DNA of 9,309 bases from Oligoflexales bacterium. Its GTDB lineage: Bacteria; Bdellovibrionota; Oligoflexia; Oligoflexales; Oligoflexaceae. The DNA lies in NCBI GenBank assembly GCA_015232735.1, contig JADFZC010000081.1, positions 1 through 9,309 of the forward strand. The letters run 5' to 3'. Positions 1 through 6,516 of the stretch are shown here, in pieces. The notes beneath the pieces are model-generated. The model searched no databases. It was not told the DNA's origin and worked only from the letters and a program-made list of their open reading frames with translations. The position numbers and the translations under genes were made by a program. How positions within the stretch are numbered: position 1 is the first letter of the stretch; the number at the start of each line of letters is the position of its first letter.

Positions 1-2238
1 GCCTTCGGTCTTCCAGCCGAAAATTTTGCAATAAAGATGGGAATCCATCCCGATGTATCCACCACCAGTAATGTACAGATCATGAGGGAGCAATTCGGGA
101 AGATGGGGGTGGCCTACAACTGGAAGTATACTCTGGATACCTCCAAACCTGATTACTACAAATGGACACAGTGGATTTTCGCGCAGCTTTACAAGCATGG
201 TCTGGCCTACAAGAAGATGGCTCCCGTCAATTGGTGCGGATCGTGTCAGACGGTGCTTGCGAATGAACAGGTCAAGGATGGTGAATGCGAACGCTGCGGA
301 TCGAGCGTGGTGCGGAAGAATCTGAAACAGTGGTTTTTCAGGATTTCAAATTATGCTGAAGAGCTTCTTTCGGGTCTTGACGGGATCGACTGGCCGCATA
401 AGACTGTTGCGATGCAGAAGAACTGGATCGGAAAGAGCATCGGCACTGAAATCAGTTTCAAGGTAAAGGGTACTGACAAATCATTTCAGGTATTTACCAC
501 CCGTCCTGATACCCTTTTCGGGGTTACATTTGTCACGATTCCCCCGGAACATCATCTTGTCGATGAGATAACCACTCCGGAGCAGAAAGAAGCGGTAGGC
601 AAGTATGTACTTGATGCCTCGAAGATATCCGAGATGGACAGGGTGTCGACAGTCAGGGAGAAAACAGGAGTATTCAGCGGCAGTTATGCGGTCAATCCAA
701 TAAATGGGGAGACAGTGCCGATCTGGATCGGGGATTATGTTCTTGTGACTTATGGAACCGGTGCTGTCATGGGAGTCCCCGGACACGATGAAAGGGATTT
801 TGATTTCGCAAGGAAGTTTGGCCTTACAATCCGTAAAGTCATATTGAAACCTGGTGAGGATCCAGGGAGCAGGCTGACCGAGGCATATGCTGAACCTGGT
901 ATCATGATGAATTCCGGTTCATATGACGGGATGGACAGCGAAGAGGGCAAGTATAAAGTCACCCAGGAACTGGAGCGGCTTGGGAGCGGAAAGGGAACGA
1001 CAGTATTCAGGCTCAGAGACTGGCTTGTATCCAGGCAAAGGTATTGGGGGGCCCCCATTCCGATCATTTATTGCGATGATTGCGGTGAGGTCCTGGTTAA
1101 AGATGGCGACCTGCCCGTACTGCTGCCATCGGACGTTGAATTCAGGCCGACCGGGGAATCTCCTCTTGCACGGTGCGAGTCGTTCCTGAGCGTGAATTGT
1201 CCAAAATGCAAAAAACCTGCAAAAAGGGAAGCCGACACGCTCGACACCTTTGTATGCAGTTCGTGGTATTACCTGCGCTTTCCAAGTGCCAACTGCACTG
1301 ATGTCCCGTTCGACAGGGAACTGACAAGAAAGATGCTTCCGGTCGATAAATACGTTGGCGGACCGGAGCATGCCTGCATGCATCTTCTTTATGCAAGGTT
1401 TATTACAAAAGCGTTAAGGGATATGGGTTACATAGACTTTGACGAACCATTTCTGAGTCTCACGCATCAGGGGCTGATTCTCGGCCCTGACGGTTTCAAA
1501 ATGTCAAAATCAAGGGGAAACAGCGTTTCCCCCGATGAATATGTTGAGAAGTATGGAGCTGACATCCTGAGGCTGTATCTCTGTTTCGGATTCAATTATG
1601 TGGATGGAGGTCCCTGGGACGGCGGCGGCATAATTGCCGTGGACAGATTTATTGAAAGGGTCAAAAGACTCTTCAAAGAGAATGAGGCATTGTTTCACGA
1701 TAGCAGCGGTATCAGTTCCTCCTTCGGAAAAGACGAAAAGACTTTGCTGAATGTTTTTCATAATACGATAAAATCTATTACGAATGATACCGAGAGGTTC
1801 ATGTTTAATACTTCGGTAGCCAGGATGATGGAACTCTACAACGGGGTGACCGACTATATCAGAATCGTTTCGCCTGAGCAGCATGACAGAGGACTTATTA
1901 AAGAGATACTCTCCACTTTTTTAAGGCTTCTTGCCCCTTATGCCCCTCATATAAGTGAGGAGCTTTGGCATTGCTACTGCGGGAATGAATCGATATTCAA
2001 GGAGAGCTGGCCGGCCTGGGATGAAAGGTGGCTTGTTCTCGACAGGATCAATATCGGCGTGATGGTGAACGGGAAATTTCGCGCGGAGATTGAAGTTGGT
2101 GTGGATGATAATGAAGAGGCTGTGGCACAGGCTGCCGTTCTTCATCCGAAGGTTGTGCGACAGCTTGAGGGGAAGAAGCTTATTAAAAAGATTTTTGTTA
2201 AGGGAAAGATGATTAATTTGATTGTGAGTACTGGCTAG
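1..2238 (+). CDS. leuS: Leucyl-tRNA synthetase, 5'-truncated by the window edge
   Basis: Class I aminoacyl-tRNA synthetase that charges tRNA-Leu with leucine using ATP in the cytoplasm. The frame is open from base 1 and begins with AFGLPAENFAIK, the conserved segment just after the HIGH-type motif, so the ATG at 37 is internal. About 745 residues are present, and roughly 75-80 N-terminal residues including the HIGH motif lie outside the window. Visible in order: a zinc-binding Cys pair (codons 235 and 244) with its partner pair (286 and 295); the CP1 editing domain with TTRPDTLFG (from 496) and GTGAVMGVPGHDERDF; a second CxxC pair set (1072/1081 and 1198/1207) ahead of DTFVCSSWYYLRF; KMSKS at 1498-1512; the anticodon-binding domain; and a complete C-terminal domain ending in TAG at 2236. 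Nothing looks degraded. It converges on the SGNH gene with a 7-bp gap, and its promoter is outside the window. Confidence 0.98.
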   Translation, partial: AFGLPAENFAIKMGIHPDVSTTSNVQIMREQFGKMGVAYNWKYTLDTSKPDYYKWTQWIFAQLYKHGLAYKKMAPVNWCGSCQTVLANEQVKDGECERCGSSVVRKNLKQWFFRISNYAEELLSGLDGIDWPHKTVAMQKNWIGKSIGTEISFKVKGTDKSFQVFTTRPDTLFGVTFVTIPPEHHLVDEITTPEQKEAVGKYVLDASKISEMDRVSTVREKTGVFSGSYAVNPINGETVPIWIGDYVLVTYGTGAVMGVPGHDERDFDFARKFGLTIRKVILKPGEDPGSRLTEAYAEPGIMMNSGSYDGMDSEEGKYKVTQELERLGSGKGTTVFRLRDWLVSRQRYWGAPIPIIYCDDCGEVLVKDGDLPVLLPSDVEFRPTGESPLARCESFLSVNCPKCKKPAKREADTLDTFVCSSWYYLRFPSANCTDVPFDRELTRKMLPVDKYVGGPEHACMHLLYARFITKALRDMGYIDFDEPFLSLTHQGLILGPDGFKMSKSRGNSVSPDEYVEKYGADILRLYLCFGFNYVDGGPWDGGGIIAVDRFIERVKRLFKENEALFHDSSGISSSFGKDEKTLLNVFHNTIKSITNDTERFMFNTSVARMMELYNGVTDYIRIVSPEQHDRGLIKEILSTFLRLLAPYAPHISEELWHCYCGNESIFKESWPAWDERWLVLDRINIGVMVNGKFRAEIEVGVDDNEEAVAQAAVLHPKVVRQLEGKKLIKKIFVKGKMINLIVSTG

Positions 2239-2245
2239 GGTCTGG

Positions 2246-3358
2246 CTAAATGTCATTTCCCGCTTTTTGTATTCTTGCGCTTTTATTATCCTGTTCTTTT
2301 ATCAGCTCGTTCAGTCTATCCGCTGTCAGCCTTGTCCCCTTTGCATTCCAGTGCGTGTCATCCAGTTCGTACAGAAGTTCTTCCGGGTGGAAACTTTTAT
2401 GCTTTTTGAATAGAGCTAGCGTGTCAATGACAAGGACGCCGCGATCCTGAAGGCCACTAATCAGTTTTTCAAGGAATTTTGACTCTCTTTTTGAAGGGAG
2501 CTGTTCGTAATAGATAGTCTCCTTGTTCGGAACAGGTATGAAAATGAATTTCTGATTTCTCTCCTTAGCACTTTTTTTATATGTAAGAAGCGCATCTGTC
2601 ACCCTGTCGATTAGCTTATCATCCGGAGGTATCTCCGCTCCGTCTCCTCCGTAAAAAGTCATTTCTTTCCTCATCGCATATTCAGGGTCAGGTTTTTTTG
2701 GCTTCCAGCGGCCATCCTGAAAACGAGCTTTAAGGTAGTTGATGATGTTCAAATTTTGAAATTTGTCTATAAGCACCAATAAACTGAGAGGATATTGCGG
2801 CTTGGCGTAGGCAGTTACCGGAATGGATCCTTCAATTGGCGTGATTGACGGAATATCTCTTTCGACTTTCACATATGCAACGTACGGAGGTCTGACTTTT
2901 TCATACCTCCCATCCGAGTAGTATTCGGGAAACAGGGCGGGACCATAAATGTATGACTGAATATTATGGGATCTTGTCATGACTTCAGAAAGGATATCAT
3001 TCTGGCTTACGGAGGAACCGACCCCATTTGAATCGCCGACAATAAAAAGATCCAGGGAGGAAAGATCATCCCTTGGCGTATTGCGCATTCCATATTTGTC
3101 CGTGAGCCATACCACATGCTTGGGCACTGAATGGGGTGTTGTCCTTCCCAAGTCGCCTCTTTCGTCCCATGTTTCCACTTTTTGAAGAGGATAAAACCAG
3201 GAGTCAAGTCCAGGTCTGCGACCCTTGACCATCAGCGCCTCCCAGCATCTGAAAGTAAAAAAGGTGGGAGGAAGGAAAAAGAGTTCCGCTGTCACCATGA
3301 AAAAGGCTGGAAATGCTACAATACAAAGCTTAAAAAAAAGCTTTCGAAATTCACTCAT
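2246..3358 (-). CDS. Membrane-anchored SGNH-fold protein, probable polysaccharide O-acetylation partner
   Basis: A 370-residue protein with one N-terminal hydrophobic segment (about residues 8-29) that should anchor it in the inner membrane with the rest in the periplasm. LFIVGDSNG places the nucleophile Ser in a GDS motif at residue 110, and ELDDTHWN near the C-terminus supplies the D-x-x-H (D333, H336), giving a plausible Ser-His-Asp triad. Ser first and Asp/His last is the ordinary SGNH order. AlgJ and AlgX place the Asp/His motif before Ser, so this is an analogue rather than a close relative. The start is supported by AAAAGGAG (3376-3369), 10 nt before ATG. It lies 97 bp downstream of an MBOAT gene on the same strand, which suggests it takes acyl groups exported by that protein and transfers them to a glycan. 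That role and the substrate are inferred; an esterase is the main alternative. Confidence 0.8.
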   Translation of the reverse strand: MSEFRKLFFKLCIVAFPAFFMVTAELFFLPPTFFTFRCWEALMVKGRRPGLDSWFYPLQKVETWDERGDLGRTTPHSVPKHVVWLTDKYGMRNTPRDDLSSLDLFIVGDSNGVGSSVSQNDILSEVMTRSHNIQSYIYGPALFPEYYSDGRYEKVRPPYVAYVKVERDIPSITPIEGSIPVTAYAKPQYPLSLLVLIDKFQNLNIINYLKARFQDGRWKPKKPDPEYAMRKEMTFYGGDGAEIPPDDKLIDRVTDALLTYKKSAKERNQKFIFIPVPNKETIYYEQLPSKRESKFLEKLISGLQDRGVLVIDTLALFKKHKSFHPEELLYELDDTHWNAKGTRLTADRLNELIKEQDNKSARIQKAGNDI

Positions 3359-3414
3359 ATTTGAAGGTCTCCTTTTATGACAGTCAAATCTGTTATATTC
3401 CGCTGGAGATTCAT
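3355..3414 (-). CDS. Possible 19-codon leader ORF coupled to the SGNH gene
   Basis: A short ORF in the MBOAT-SGNH gap encodes MNLQRNITDLTVIKGDLQI. It has a near-perfect Shine-Dalgarno, AGGAGG at 3427-3422, with a 7-nt spacer before its ATG. Its TGA overlaps the SGNH ATG as ATGA, the classic arrangement for translational coupling. The SGNH gene also has its own AAAAGGAG inside this ORF, so translation of the leader would sweep through that site. The peptide has no run of a single amino acid that would suggest attenuation and resembles no family I recognise. The alternative is that AGGAGG is a chance or relict site and only the downstream start is used. Expression is not proven from sequence. 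Confidence 0.4.
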   Translation of the reverse strand: MNLQRNITDLTVIKGDLQI

Positions 3415-3455
3415 TAGCCGCCCTCCTCTTAATGATGTTATGCGCCGCTGACTGA

Positions 3456-4952
3456 CTAAAACTGAAAATAAATAAACTGGCTCTTTTTGCTCAACATAAA
3501 ATAAAGAACTGTATATGTCCCAAGCAGGTATGCAGGCCATCTTACCCAGACGCTCCTTGCGGAGAACAGCTCTCTGAGCACTTTGGGATTTTCATATTGC
3601 TCTATGACAAACAACATAAGAATCAGGAAGATGGTTTCTGTAAACTTGTTATTGTCAAACCCCATGTTGTATCCCATGAAGGTTCCGGAGCTGATAAAAC
3701 TCCATCCCTCGTTTGCAGCCCGGGCAAGAGCCTTTGAAAGTCCCGAAGTCAGATTTTGGCATACCCACAGGCCATCCTGCACATTTTTTATTCTGAAAAA
3801 GATCCATGTGATGTTTATTAGAAAAAATGTTGATGCAACCTGGACAAATCCAGGCGGTTTCAGCCAGCCGGGCACAGGTCCGAGTTTCTTCTCGATCTTG
3901 GCTGACAAAATTCTCATCTGTCTGCCCACGACTATGTAAAGGCCGTTTAATCCCCCCCATATGATGAATGTCCAGTTGGCACCATGCCAGAGGCCGCTGA
4001 CCAGGAAAGTTATCATCAGATTGACCGCTATTCGGACCTCGCCGGTGCGGTTGCCTCCAAGCGGTACATAAACGTAGTCCTTGAACCAGGTTGAAAGGGA
4101 GATGTGCCAGCGTCTCCAGAATTCGCCTATCGATTTTGAAAAATAGGGCTTGTCGAAGTTTGTCATAAGATTAAAACCCATGACCTGTGCCGATCCTATC
4201 GCGATATTCGAGTATCCGGAAAAGTCGCAATAGATTTGGATGGCGAAAAATATCGTTGCGACAATGAGCGGAATCCCTTCGTATCCTCTCGGGCTGGAGT
4301 AGACTGTATCAACCAGTATTCCGAGGCTGTCGGCGATCACAACTTTCTTAAAAAGTCCCCATGCCATCAGTTTGAGACCGTTTGTCACCCTGCGGTATTC
4401 GAAGAAGTGGACTTCCCTGAACTGGTGGAGGAGGTTTTGAGGCCGTTCAATTGGACCGGCTACAAGCTGGGGATAGAACATGACATAAAGGGCGTAATAC
4501 CAGAAGTTGCGCTCGGGTTTCTGGTTGCCCCTGAATACCTCTATAACATAGCTTAAACTTTGAAATGTGTGAAAGGACAGACCTATGGGAAGTATCAGCT
4601 TTATTGCGGGGGCGGCATACGACAGACCGAGGAACCTTGCGATACCCTCTGCGCTTTCGTTAAAGAAATTGTAATATTTGAAAACGAACAGTATTGCGCA
4701 TGTCAGGACTATGCTGCCCCACAGGGCTGCCTTCCTTATTTTTGGGTTTTTGCTTTCCGAGAGTATGATTCCTGCAGTGTAATCAACTAGAATCGTTAAA
4801 AAAAGAATAAAAATATATTTGGGTATGAATGCCATGTAGAAGTAGCAGCTGGATGCGAGAAGCAGGTAGACCCTGAATCTGTGGGGCAACAAAAAATACA
4901 ATGCCGTTACTATTGGGAAAAAAATAAAAAATTCAAATGAATTAAAAAGCAT
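3456..4952 (-). CDS. MBOAT family membrane O-acyltransferase (AlgI/DltB-like)
   Basis: A 498-residue polytopic inner-membrane protein of the membrane-bound O-acyltransferase family, which moves acyl groups (usually acetyl) from a cytoplasmic donor across the membrane for glycan acylation. Diagnostic segments are the N-terminal MLFNSFEFFIFFPIV; PQLVAGPIERP (about 161-171); YCDFSGYSNIAIG (241-253); EFWRRWHISLSTWFKDYVY with H283; and SGLWHGANWTFIIWGG with the conserved catalytic-type H323. Many hydrophobic stretches run the whole length. The length is typical for AlgI. I chose the ATG at 4952 rather than the GTG at 4970 because it gives the family-standard N-terminus and is preceded by GGAGG (4968-4964) with 11 nt spacing; the GTG itself overlaps that site. 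The downstream SGNH gene is the likely partner. No alginate, cellulose or O-antigen genes lie alongside, so the acceptor glycan is unknown. Confidence 0.95.
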   Translation of the reverse strand: MLFNSFEFFIFFPIVTALYFLLPHRFRVYLLLASSCYFYMAFIPKYIFILFLTILVDYTAGIILSESKNPKIRKAALWGSIVLTCAILFVFKYYNFFNESAEGIARFLGLSYAAPAIKLILPIGLSFHTFQSLSYVIEVFRGNQKPERNFWYYALYVMFYPQLVAGPIERPQNLLHQFREVHFFEYRRVTNGLKLMAWGLFKKVVIADSLGILVDTVYSSPRGYEGIPLIVATIFFAIQIYCDFSGYSNIAIGSAQVMGFNLMTNFDKPYFSKSIGEFWRRWHISLSTWFKDYVYVPLGGNRTGEVRIAVNLMITFLVSGLWHGANWTFIIWGGLNGLYIVVGRQMRILSAKIEKKLGPVPGWLKPPGFVQVASTFFLINITWIFFRIKNVQDGLWVCQNLTSGLSKALARAANEGWSFISSGTFMGYNMGFDNNKFTETIFLILMLFVIEQYENPKVLRELFSARSVWVRWPAYLLGTYTVLYFMLSKKSQFIYFQF

Positions 4953-5007
4953 TTCTGAATATGCCTCCACATGAAATCACGAAGCAATGCCCATGGTATA
5001 AAGACTA

Positions 5008-5036
5008 TATATATTGATATTGTTTTAATAAAGCAA
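5008..5036 (-). promoter_or_regulatory. Candidate sigma70-type promoter for the MBOAT-SGNH operon
   Basis: Reading the - strand, TTGCTT (5036-5031) is followed after 17 nt by TATATA (5013-5008), leaving a leader of about 50 nt before the MBOAT ATG at 4952. The region is AT-rich and offers alternative -10 registers, such as TATAGT a few bases further on. A 10-bp palindrome, TTTGGCCAAA (5044-5053), sits just upstream of the -35 and could be a binding site. The consensus match is moderate only. Confidence 0.35.
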
Positions 5037-5088
5037 CCAGGGTTTTGGCCAAAGGGCTAATGCATCTTAATTCCCTTGACTTTAGTTT

Positions 5089-5727
5089 TTAAAGGGTGGA
5101 ACCTCTTATTCCAATGAGGAATGTAGTGCTGTTTTTGGGATAGCCAAGATATTCCTGCTGGGCGGAGTTTCCCTCTACCTTGACCGTTTGAACTCCTGCG
5201 CCGATGAAAAGACTCGTCTCCTCTCTCAGTGCATATAATATTGAGATTACTACTTCCTTTGCTGAAAAGGGAATATATTGCGGTACGTCGTCCTCATATT
5301 GCATATTATCGACCCCTTCGGGTTTTGAGGAATCGTATTTTTCATTTTTGATTTTGTTATCATTCGGTATTTTTGTCTTGTTTTTTGTGGAGCCGGCTCC
5401 TGATGGCATTATTCCCAAGCTCAGTTTCCAGGGAAATGCCGGAAAAAATATGAATTCGCTGTTTATTCCGTAATATGGCGCCGCACTGCTGATTCCGACT
5501 CCCCCGAATCCCAGCGCGAAGGAAAAATAGTCAGAAAGCCGTACAAATTGTATTCCAAATTTCCCGCTTAACGACAGGCTTTTGTTTACGGCAGGCTGTA
5601 TCGCCAGTTCTCCGAAACTTGGCGTAAACACTCCATGAAATAAAAAAGAACGTTCTTTTTGATTTTCTCCAAGAGCAATTGTCGCAACTGAAAAAAGAAG
5701 AATGGATAATATGGGTCCGCGCAACAT
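5089..5727 (-). CDS. Exported protein of unknown function, probable outer-membrane beta-barrel
   Basis: Not recognised as a named family. The 212-residue product starts with a clear signal peptide: R3, a hydrophobic core of about residues 5-18, and a likely cleavage after ALG at residue 20. The mature part alternates hydrophobic and polar residues in short segments rich in Gly and aromatics (for example FGIQFVRLSDYFSFALGFGG and ALREETSLFIGAGVQTVKV), as in outer-membrane barrels. A hydrophilic, Lys/Asn/Asp-rich insertion at about 112-150 would be an extracellular loop. The C-terminus ends GIRGSTL without the usual terminal aromatic of BAM substrates, which weakens the call. I chose the ATG at 5727 over 5751 because GGAG (5737-5734) lies 6 nt upstream and the signal peptide then starts directly. 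It has its own promoter and appears to be a single-gene unit ahead of the MBOAT operon. Confidence 0.7.
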   Translation of the reverse strand: MLRGPILSILLFSVATIALGENQKERSFLFHGVFTPSFGELAIQPAVNKSLSLSGKFGIQFVRLSDYFSFALGFGGVGISSAAPYYGINSEFIFFPAFPWKLSLGIMPSGAGSTKNKTKIPNDNKIKNEKYDSSKPEGVDNMQYEDDVPQYIPFSAKEVVISILYALREETSLFIGAGVQTVKVEGNSAQQEYLGYPKNSTTFLIGIRGSTL

Positions 5728-5768
5728 GATAAACTCCAAAATAGTCTGCATAAAGTATCTGATTTAAT

Positions 5769-5777
5769 ATTATACCA
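5769..5777 (-). promoter_or_regulatory. Extended -10 promoter of the exported-protein gene
   Basis: On the - strand the sequence is TGGTATAAT (5777-5769), a perfect TATAAT with the TGn extension. The -35 position (TTCAGC at 17 nt) is poor, as is usual for extended -10 promoters. Transcription would start near 5762, giving a leader of about 35 nt before the ATG at 5727, with GGAG in place. Confidence 0.6.
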
Positions 5778-5801
5778 ATCTAGTCCACGGGGCTGAAAGT
5801 T

Positions 5802-5838
5802 AATTCGTCGCTGGCGAATTTTGCGCCAGCAACGAATT
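5802..5838. repeat. Hairpin A: 15-bp inverted repeat with 7-nt loop
   Basis: The left arm AATTCGTCGCTGGCG (5802-5816) and the right arm CGCCAGCAACGAATT (5824-5838) are reverse complements except for one position, around the loop AATTTTG. The stem is strong in either strand. Neither side is followed by a clean T-run, so it is not a typical intrinsic terminator. Confidence 0.8.
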
Positions 5839-5927
5839 TCGGTGAGCGAAGCTAGTATAGGATTTCCCCGAAATTTCAGTATATTTCAAACAGATCCTAT
5901 GCTTTTCTTCGCTTGCCAGGATACGTC

Positions 5928-5948
5928 CGTGGCGCATTTCGCGCCACG
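5928..5948. repeat. Hairpin B: 8-bp perfect GC-rich inverted repeat
   Basis: CGTGGCGC (5928-5935) and GCGCCACG (5941-5948) are perfect reverse complements around a 5-nt loop, ATTTC. It is similar in composition to hairpin A and sits at the other end of the composite element, with the shared outer motif CGAATTAA immediately after it. It could add to transcription termination downstream of the receiver gene, but it has no adjacent U-tract on that strand. Confidence 0.7.
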
Positions 5949-6029
5949 AATTAATTTAAGGCATTTTGCGTCAGCGACCGATCGAGCGGCCACTACTTAC
6001 CATAACCATAACATGGTCTTTATTAGCGG

Positions 6030-6422
6030 TCAGCCGGCGTTCTTGATTTTTTTCTGGTTTAAAAGCGTGTGGATCGTGGATGTGAGTTCATCTAACTCCT
6101 CAATATCCCTTTTGCATATTTCATCGCAGCCAAGTTGTTTTGCGTATTCAAAGTCTTCCTGCATAAGGGTTTTACTGAATGCAATAACCGGTATGTGCGT
6201 TGTACTCTGGTCGTTTTTTATCTTTTCAATCGTTTTGAATTCATTCGGCTCTTGGATATATCTATCTATAATAATTAATGAATTATTGGGTAAATTACGT
6301 GCTTTTTCAAGGGCCTTTGAATTTTCACCGGCTACATCCACTGAAAATCCGTTTGCTTTCAGCCTGTGAGCGAGAATCATGCTGTTCAATTCACTATCGT
6401 CTATTATCAAGATGTGAGCCAT
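6030..6422 (-). CDS. Single-domain response regulator (CheY-like receiver)
   Basis: A 130-residue cytoplasmic receiver domain with no output domain. It begins MAHILIIDDSELN, with the acidic pair D8/D9; the phosphoacceptor is D53 in SLIIIDRYI; the conserved Ser/Thr is S83 in IPVIAFSK; and the conserved Lys is K104 in CDEICKRD, followed by Arg rather than the common Pro. All residues needed for Mg-dependent phosphotransfer are therefore present. I chose the ATG at 6422 rather than the upstream in-frame start at 6467 because the receiver fold begins here and AAGGGGAG (6434-6427) lies 4 nt before it. It should act by protein-protein contact or as a phosphorelay intermediate. No histidine kinase is in the window, so its partner is unknown. 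It follows the cellulase by 94 bp on the same strand and has its own extended -10 promoter. Confidence 0.93.
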   Translation of the reverse strand: MAHILIIDDSELNSMILAHRLKANGFSVDVAGENSKALEKARNLPNNSLIIIDRYIQEPNEFKTIEKIKNDQSTTHIPVIAFSKTLMQEDFEYAKQLGCDEICKRDIEELDELTSTIHTLLNQKKIKNAG

Positions 6423-6457
6423 GTTTCTCCCCTTCCATTTTTTACCACGCTGGGATG

Positions 6458-6466
6458 ATTGTAGCA
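6458..6466 (-). promoter_or_regulatory. Extended -10 promoter of the receiver gene
   Basis: On the - strand the sequence is TGCTACAAT (6466-6458), an extended -10 differing from consensus by one base. The -35 region (TTTTCT at 17 nt) is weak. The expected start is near 6451, with a leader of about 28 nt. It lies in the 94-bp gap after the cellulase stop, where no clear terminator is visible, so read-through transcription from the cellulase is also possible. Confidence 0.5.
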
Positions 6467-6516
6467 TTTTAAGCCAGCAAAGAAAATCCGTGAGAAGAGG
6501 AGAAATTCACATAAAT

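Larger units (their letters stand above)
5800..5954. repeat. Composite palindromic element filling the intergenic region
   Basis: This 155-bp stretch is built from nested inverted repeats. The ends are TTAATTCG (5800-5807) and CGAATTAA (5947-5954). Each end carries its own GC-rich hairpin (listed separately). Inside, AGCGAAG (5845-5851) pairs with CTTCGCT (5907-5913), ATAGGAT (5856-5862) with ATCCTAT (5893-5899), and GAAAT (5870-5874) with ATTTC (5883-5887). The whole can fold as a cloverleaf-like or long-hairpin structure. It encodes no convincing protein. It could be a REP/MITE-type mobile repeat or a structured RNA. With the short flanks it accounts for nearly all of the roughly 300-bp gap between the exported-protein gene and the receiver gene. 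Confidence 0.6.

Noticed and set aside
919..1383. 154-codon open frame on the - strand inside leuS
   Set aside because: It is fully antisense to conserved synthetase coding sequence and has no ribosome site or recognisable domain.
1510..1884. 124-codon open frame on the - strand inside leuS
   Set aside because: It is antisense to the KMSKS and anticodon-binding region of leuS, and its composition reflects the opposite strand.
3583..3939. 118-codon open frame on the + strand
   Set aside because: It is antisense to the C-terminal membrane segments of the MBOAT gene, whose family motifs are unambiguous.
5040..5088. Intrinsic terminator after the exported-protein gene
   Set aside because: The only symmetry is TTTGGCCAAA, a loopless palindrome with no following T-run, so a stable terminator hairpin is not supported.
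5994..6020. Hairpin ACCAT...ATGGT with tandem CATAAC downstream of the receiver gene
   Set aside because: The stem is only 5 bp and AT-rich and there is no U-tract; chance is the simpler explanation.
5821..6369. 182-codon open frame on the + strand
   Set aside because: It lies antisense to the receiver gene and runs through the composite palindrome; the receiver has an intact motif set and a ribosome site, while this frame resembles no protein family.
6487..6511. Terminator between the cellulase and the receiver gene
   Set aside because: Only a 4-bp GTGA/TCAC pairing around a purine-rich loop is visible, which is too weak to call.
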